Assembly (NCBI GenBank): GCA_034509425.1
Contig: JAVTVJ010000295.1
Location: forward strand, 327,402-391,401
Direction: 5' to 3'
DNA: 64,000 bases
Source of the DNA: Eopsaltria australis
Lineage: Eukaryota > Chordata > Aves > Passeriformes > Petroicidae
The notes below the pieces were generated by a model. That model searched no databases, had not been told where the DNA came from, and saw only the letters and a list, made by a program, of their open reading frames with translations. The translations under genes and the position numbers were made by a program. Positions 59,820 through 64,000 of the stretch are shown piece after piece. Positions within the stretch are counted from its first letter, which is position 1, and the number at the start of each line of letters is the position of its first letter.

Positions 59820-61329
59820 TCTGGATACTCACTATTCTTGACAAAAGCCTACGCCACCTCTCTTGAGCCAGGCTTTTGATGACTGTAGGTGAAGGAAGGC
59901 TTTGGGCATGTCCTGCAGGTTTTCCTGCTCTTGTTGATCCCTCTGCACTTAGTTCCTGGTCCTGCTCCTCCTCTGGGTGTTCAAATATCTTCTGGAATGA
60001 AGCAGGGCCTTCTTAACCACCTCAGTCCAGACAAAGTCAGAGTAGTCCAGGAATGCCGGAGCATCAGTTGTTTGGCTGTGCACGGTGTGTCCTGGACTCT
60101 CTGTCCTGTCTGCTGAGCCTGGCATGGACTGGGCTGTGTCCAGCAGAACTGGGCTGTCGACTCTGGGGCTGTGCAGGACACGTCTCTGCCTCCTTGCCTC
60201 TTTTGCTCCCATTCCTTCATCTTTACTTTGTCCCTTTCCCTGCCGTACTTGTGTCTCCTCAGAGGGCTGCTGGATGACAAGCACAGCCTTCTTAACAGCC
60301 TCAGCACCTGTGTAGTCAGCTGCATTCAAGAAGATTGGCGCATCAGCCCTGGGACTCTGTGTCTCATGTACGCCCCTCTTTGTCCTGGCTGCAGTGGGTG
60401 TTACTGCTGGTGACACATCCCTACTGGGTTCCACGTCCTGCTCTTCCACCATGTGCTGGCTGGATCCCTGGATCTCAGGTGTAGGCTTGTGTAGGACATC
60501 TTTCCTGATATACTCTGTGGGGTGAAGCAGATCTGTGTCATCAGCGCCTGGGTGCTTCTCCTTCTATCCTGTGCTGATGACCATAGGTGCAGGAAGGCTT
60601 TGGGCATGTCCTGCAGGTTTTCCTGCTCTTGTTGATCCCTCTGCACTTTGTTCCTGGTCCTGCTCCTCCTCTGGGTGTTCAAATGGCTTCCGGACCAGAA
60701 GCAGAGCGCTCTTAACCACCTCAGTCTGGACGAAAACAGAGTAGTCCAGGAATGCCGGAGCATCAGTTGTTTGGCTGTGCACGGTGTGTCCTGGACTCTC
60801 TGTCCTGTCTGCTGAGGCTGGCATGGACTGGGCTGTGTCCAGCAGAACTGGGCTGTCGACTCTGGGGCTGTGCAGGACTCATCTCTGCCTCCTTGCCTCT
60901 TTTGTTCCCATTCCTTAATCTATACTTTGTCCCCATTCCCCTGCCATACTTGTGTCTCCTCAGAGGGCTGCTGCATGACAAGCACAGCCTTCTTAACAGC
61001 CTCAGCACCTGTGTAGTCAGCTGCATTCAAGAAGACCGGCGCATCAGGCCTGGGCCTCTGTGTCTCATGTACGCCCCTCTTTGTCCTGGCTGCAGTGGGT
61101 GTTACTGCTGGTGACACATCCCTACTGGGTTCCACGTCCTGCTCTTCCACCATGTGCTGGCTGGATCCCTGGAGCTCAAGCATAGCGTTGCGCAGGACAT
61201 CTTTCCTGATATACTCTGTGGGGTGAAGCAGATCTGTGTCATCAGCTCCAGGGTGCTTGTTCTTCATCTTCTGTCCTTTGCCAGAGGACACTTTGGAGGA
61301 TAAGTGACAAGCCAGCCGTGCTCCCTGGA
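59820..61329 (-). pseudogene. Gene copy 3 segment, degenerate two-cycle block (second of a pair)
   Basis: Duplicate of 55528-57037 with the same lesions: 1-bp deletion near 59983-60002, TAG at 60564-60566, TAA at 60915-60917 and the 2-bp insertion near 60933-60945. Few private differences. Confidence 0.85.
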
Positions 61330-61967
61330 TGTTGCGGTGGTAGAAGCCACCCAGGGGGTGGCTGAGGAGAAAATATATAGACCAGATGAGTGGTGGGAAG
61401 ACACCACTGTGTAGCATCTCCCCCTTGGGTTTAGAATGGTTTCTCCCTATTGCCGTTAGGCTAATTCTGTTATGGCAGTTGGTCAGTTGCTCCCCCCCCC
61501 TCCTTGACACAATCATGTCCTTCCAGAATGTTCCTCCAACCTCGATGCCCCATTGGCCTGGCCCCCTTCTCCCCTCCCCCGCTGTTCTCTGTTTGGCTCC
61601 CCCTGTATTGCCCCTTTCCTGTTGCCCCCCCGAACCCTGTCCCTGATGGCTGGTTCTCCCGTATAAAAGGTGATGCTCTTCCCTGTCTGCTGTCCTTTTG
61701 TCCCTGGAGCCTTCCGAGATCAATAAACTCAGGAACCCATACAAAGGACCCCTGTCGCCTTTTTTACTCGGTGTCCATCTGCTTTCTTTGAGGAGCGTCT
61801 GTGGCTACTATTTTGCCAGCAGGGCTGCAGCCTGCAGTAAGGATCACTGGGATCCTGCCAGGGGGACCGCCGAGTGCTGGCAAGAGCCTCGGGCCAGGGG
61901 CCCTTTGGAGCACATGGGGGAGTGCACTCCAAAGGAAGTGTTACGTTTTGTAACCTTTCATTCTATA
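61330..61967 (+). mobile_element. LTR G (638 bp, long subtype)
   Basis: Left flank CCTGGA (61324-61329), right TCTGGA (61968-61973). Counterpart of LTR E at +4292 bp. Confidence 0.8.
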
Positions 61968-63479
61968 TCTGGATACTCACTATTCTTGACAAAAGCCTAC
62001 GGCACCTCTCTTGAGCCGGGCTTTTGATGGCCACAGGCGCAGGAAGGTTTTTGGCATGTCCTGCAGGTTTTCCTGCTCTTGTCGATCCCACTGCACTTAG
62101 TTCCTGGTCCTGCTCCTCCTCTGGGTGTTCAAATGGCTTCTGGACCAGAAGCAGGGCCTTCTTAACCACCTCAGTCCAGACAAAATCAGAGTAGTCCAGG
62201 AATGCCGGAGCATCAGTTGTTTGGCTGTGCACGGTGTGTCCTGGACTCTCTGTCCTGTCTGCTGAGGCTGGCATGGACTGGGCTGTGTCCAGCAGAACTG
62301 GGCTGTCGACTCTGGGGCTGTGCAGGACCTGTCTCTGCCTCCTTGTCTCTTTTGCTCCCATTTCTTCATCTATACTTTGTCCATGCTCCTGGCGTTCTTG
62401 TGTCTCCTCAGAGGGCTGCTGGATGACAAGCACAGCCTTCTTAACAGCCTCACTACCTGTGTAGTCAGCTGCATTCAAGAAGACCGGCGCATCAGCCCTG
62501 GGACTCTGTATCTCATGTACGCCCCTCTTTGTCTTGGCTGCAGTGGGTGTTACTGCTGGTGACACATCCCTACTGGGTTCCACGTCCTGCTCTTCCACCA
62601 TGTGCTGGCTGGATCCCTGGAGCTCAAGCATAGCCTTGGGTAGGACATCTTTCCTAATATACTTTGCAGTGTCCAGCAGATCTGTGTCATCAGCGCTTGG
62701 GTGCTTCTTCTCCTTCTGTCCTGTGCTGATGACCATAGGTGCAGGAAGGTTTTGGGCATGTCCTGCAGGTTTTCCTGCTCTTGTCGATCCCACTGCACTT
62801 AGTTCCTGGTCCTGCTCCTCCTCTGGGTGTTCAAATGGCTTCTGGAAAAGAAGCAGGGCCTTCTTAACCACCTCAGTCCAGACAAAGTCAGAGTAGTCCA
62901 GGAATGCCAGAGCATCAGTTGTTTGGCTGTGCACGGTGTGTCCTGGACTCTCTGTCCTGTCTGCTGAGGCTGGCATGGACTGGGCTGTGTCCAGCAGAAC
63001 TGGGCTGTCGACTCTGGGGCTGTGCAGGACACGTCTCTGCCTCCTTGCCTCTTTTGATCCCATTTCTTCATCTACACTTTGTCCCCATTTCTGCCGTTCT
63101 TGTGTCTCCTCAGAGGGCCTCTGGATCACAAGCACAGCCTTCTTAACTGCCTCAGCACCTGTGTAGTCAGCTGCATTCAAGAAGATTGGCGCATCAGCCC
63201 TGGGACTCTGTGTCTCATGTACGCCCCTCTTTGTCCTGGCTGCAGTGGGTGTTATTACTGGTGACACATCCCTACTGGGTTCCACGTCCTGCTCTTCCAC
63301 CATCTGCTGGCTGGATCCCTGGAGCTCAAGCGTAGCCTTGCGCAGGACATCTTTCCTGATATACTCTGTGGGGTGAAGCAGATCTGTGTCATCAGCTCCA
63401 GGGTGCTTCTTCTTCATCTTCTGTCCTTTGCCAGAGGACACTTTGGAGGAAAAGTGCCAAGCCAGCCGTGGTCTCTGGA
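61968..63479 (-). pseudogene. Gene copy 3 segment, two open cycles between LTRs G and H
   Basis: Two complete cycles, open throughout and continuing upstream into LTR H (an open frame of 641 codons in all, 61963-63888). The right-hand cycle matches 49220-49900 at an offset of 13579 bp. Coding potential without a promoter is doubtful, but the cycles themselves are undamaged. Confidence 0.65.
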
Positions 63480-64000
63480 TGTTGCGGTGGTAGAAGCCAC
63501 CCAGGGGGTGGCTGAGGAGAAAATATATAGGCCAGATGAGTGGTGGGAAGACACCACTGTGTAGCATCTCCCCCGTGGGTTTAGAATGGTTTCTCCCTAT
63601 TGCCGTTAGGCTAATTCTGTTATGGCAGTTGGTCAGTTGCTCCCCCCCCTCCTTGACATAATCGTGTCCTTCCAGAATGTTCCTCCAACCTCGATGCCCC
63701 ATTGGCCTGGCCCCCTTCTCCCCTCCCCCGCTGTTCTCTGGTTGGCTCCCCCTGTATTGCCCCTCCCCTGTTCCCCCTGAACCCTGTCCCTGATGGCTGG
63801 TTCTCCCCGCGTAAAAGCTGATGCTCTTCCCTGTCTGCTGTCCTTTTGTCCCTGGACCCTTCCGAGACAAATAAACTCGGGAACCCATACAAAGGACCCC
63901 TCTCGCCTCTTTACTCGGCGTCAGTCTGCTTTCTTTGAGGAGCGTCTGTGGCTGCTATCTTGCCAGCAGGGCTGCAGCCTGCAGTAAGGATCACTGGGAT
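63480..64000 (+). mobile_element. LTR H (long subtype, cut by window end)
   Basis: Left TSD TCTGGA at 63474-63479. More diverged than A-G: the TATA box reads GTAAAAG (near 63811-63817) and the AATAAA lies in GACAAATAAACTC (near 63868-63876). It may lie nearer the edge of the homogenised array. Confidence 0.75.

Larger units (their letters stand above)
53386..61967. repeat. 4.29-kb higher-order repeat, two tandem copies
   Basis: 53386-57675 and 57676-61967 align at 4290-4292 bp. Each contains two good cycles, a short-subtype LTR, two broken cycles and a long-subtype LTR. Examples of matched positions: 55035/59327, 55657/59949, 56628/60920 and 57212/61504. Confidence 0.9.
43149..64000. repeat. 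Tandem segmental duplication, unit 3 (truncated by window end)
   Basis: Starts with the same block and ERV/LTR/microsatellite order as units 1 and 2 but diverges inside the gene, where the 702-bp cycle is amplified and interrupted by LTRs. The promoter, the first exon-like part of the gene and the rest of the unit are not reached. Confidence 0.9.
44480..64000 (-). repeat. Expanded 702-bp coding-repeat array, gene copy 3 (at least 19 cycles)
   Basis: The invariant C/D junction of the cycle (plus-strand block starting GGAATGCCGGAGCATCAG or its variant) occurs 19 times, near 45070, 45772, 46474, 47175, 47874, 49325, 50768, 51470, 52172, 53620, 54319, 55761, 56460, 57910, 58611, 60053, 60752, 62202 and 62904. 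Spacing is 699-702 bp, or about 1445 bp where an LTR intervenes. Gene copies 1 and 2 have two such cycles. The C-terminal end of the gene (44480) is normal; the N-terminus lies beyond the window. Some cycles are open, others carry stops or frameshifts listed in the segment entries. Confidence 0.95.

Noticed and set aside
45070..63166. Recurring plus-strand frames of 74-120 codons in every cycle
   Set aside because: They recur only because the cycle recurs; they are antisense shadows of the C/D and A/B modules.
44480..64000. CRISPR-like or bacterial repeat array
   Set aside because: The period is 702 bp, the repeats are coding and eukaryotic LTRs interrupt them; there are no short repeats with unique spacers.

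Overview
The window is vertebrate nuclear DNA, almost certainly from a bird and probably a passerine. The evidence is two kinds of CR1 LINE 3' ends (6057-6368; 23512-24545 with its paralogue 37927-38960), endogenous retrovirus LTRs with intact primer-binding sites, and an LTR family carrying a heavy strand-specific G-to-A editing signature of the kind reported for finch LTR elements. There is no bacterial or viral coding content.

Layout. Positions 1-12960 are single-copy AT-rich DNA without a supportable gene; they hold one complete 1.6-kb solo LTR (3554-5180, TSD ATCAC) and one CR1 fragment. From 12961 a large tandem segmental duplication begins: unit 1 = 12961-28748, unit 2 = 28749-43148, unit 3 = 43149 to beyond the window end. 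Units 1 and 2 are nearly identical (three mismatches counted in 25621-26620 versus 40021-41020). They differ mainly because unit 1 keeps an LTR-internal-LTR provirus remnant (19094-21601) where unit 2 has a solo LTR (34877-36012), both with TSD GGGAT.

Each unit carries, on the minus strand, one copy of an unrecognised intronless-looking gene. Copies 1 and 2 are open (1163 and 1159 codons from an ATG in good Kozak context) and have a TATA-like box, a GC-box palindrome and TGACG-type elements just upstream. The protein has a basic N-terminus, an acidic middle and a C-terminal half built from a 234-residue (702-bp) cycle. Each cycle contains four related modules (A, B, C, D), most of them following the pattern 'xADxPxxLDxxxY...VxKAxLxIQ'. 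The gene's 3' end runs into a 557-bp LTR in the same orientation (with a tRNA-Leu primer site beyond it), which supplies the only nearby AATAAA.

Unit 3 contains the striking part. The same gene has expanded from two cycles to at least 19 within the window (44480-64000) and runs off the end before its N-terminus. A second kind of LTR (about 635 bp, plus strand, i.e. antisense to the gene) sits at exactly the same codon position in eight places, bounded by the same 6-bp duplication TCTGGA. It must have inserted once and been copied with the array. LTR spacing is quantised (one LTR plus one, two or three 702-bp cycles), and a 4.29-kb higher-order repeat occurs twice in tandem with the same stops and frameshifts. 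The locus therefore looks like a protein-coding gene turning into a macrosatellite, with retroviral LTRs carried along as part of the repeat. Function, expression and chromosome are unknown; a sex-linked or germline ampliconic locus is only a guess from the architecture.
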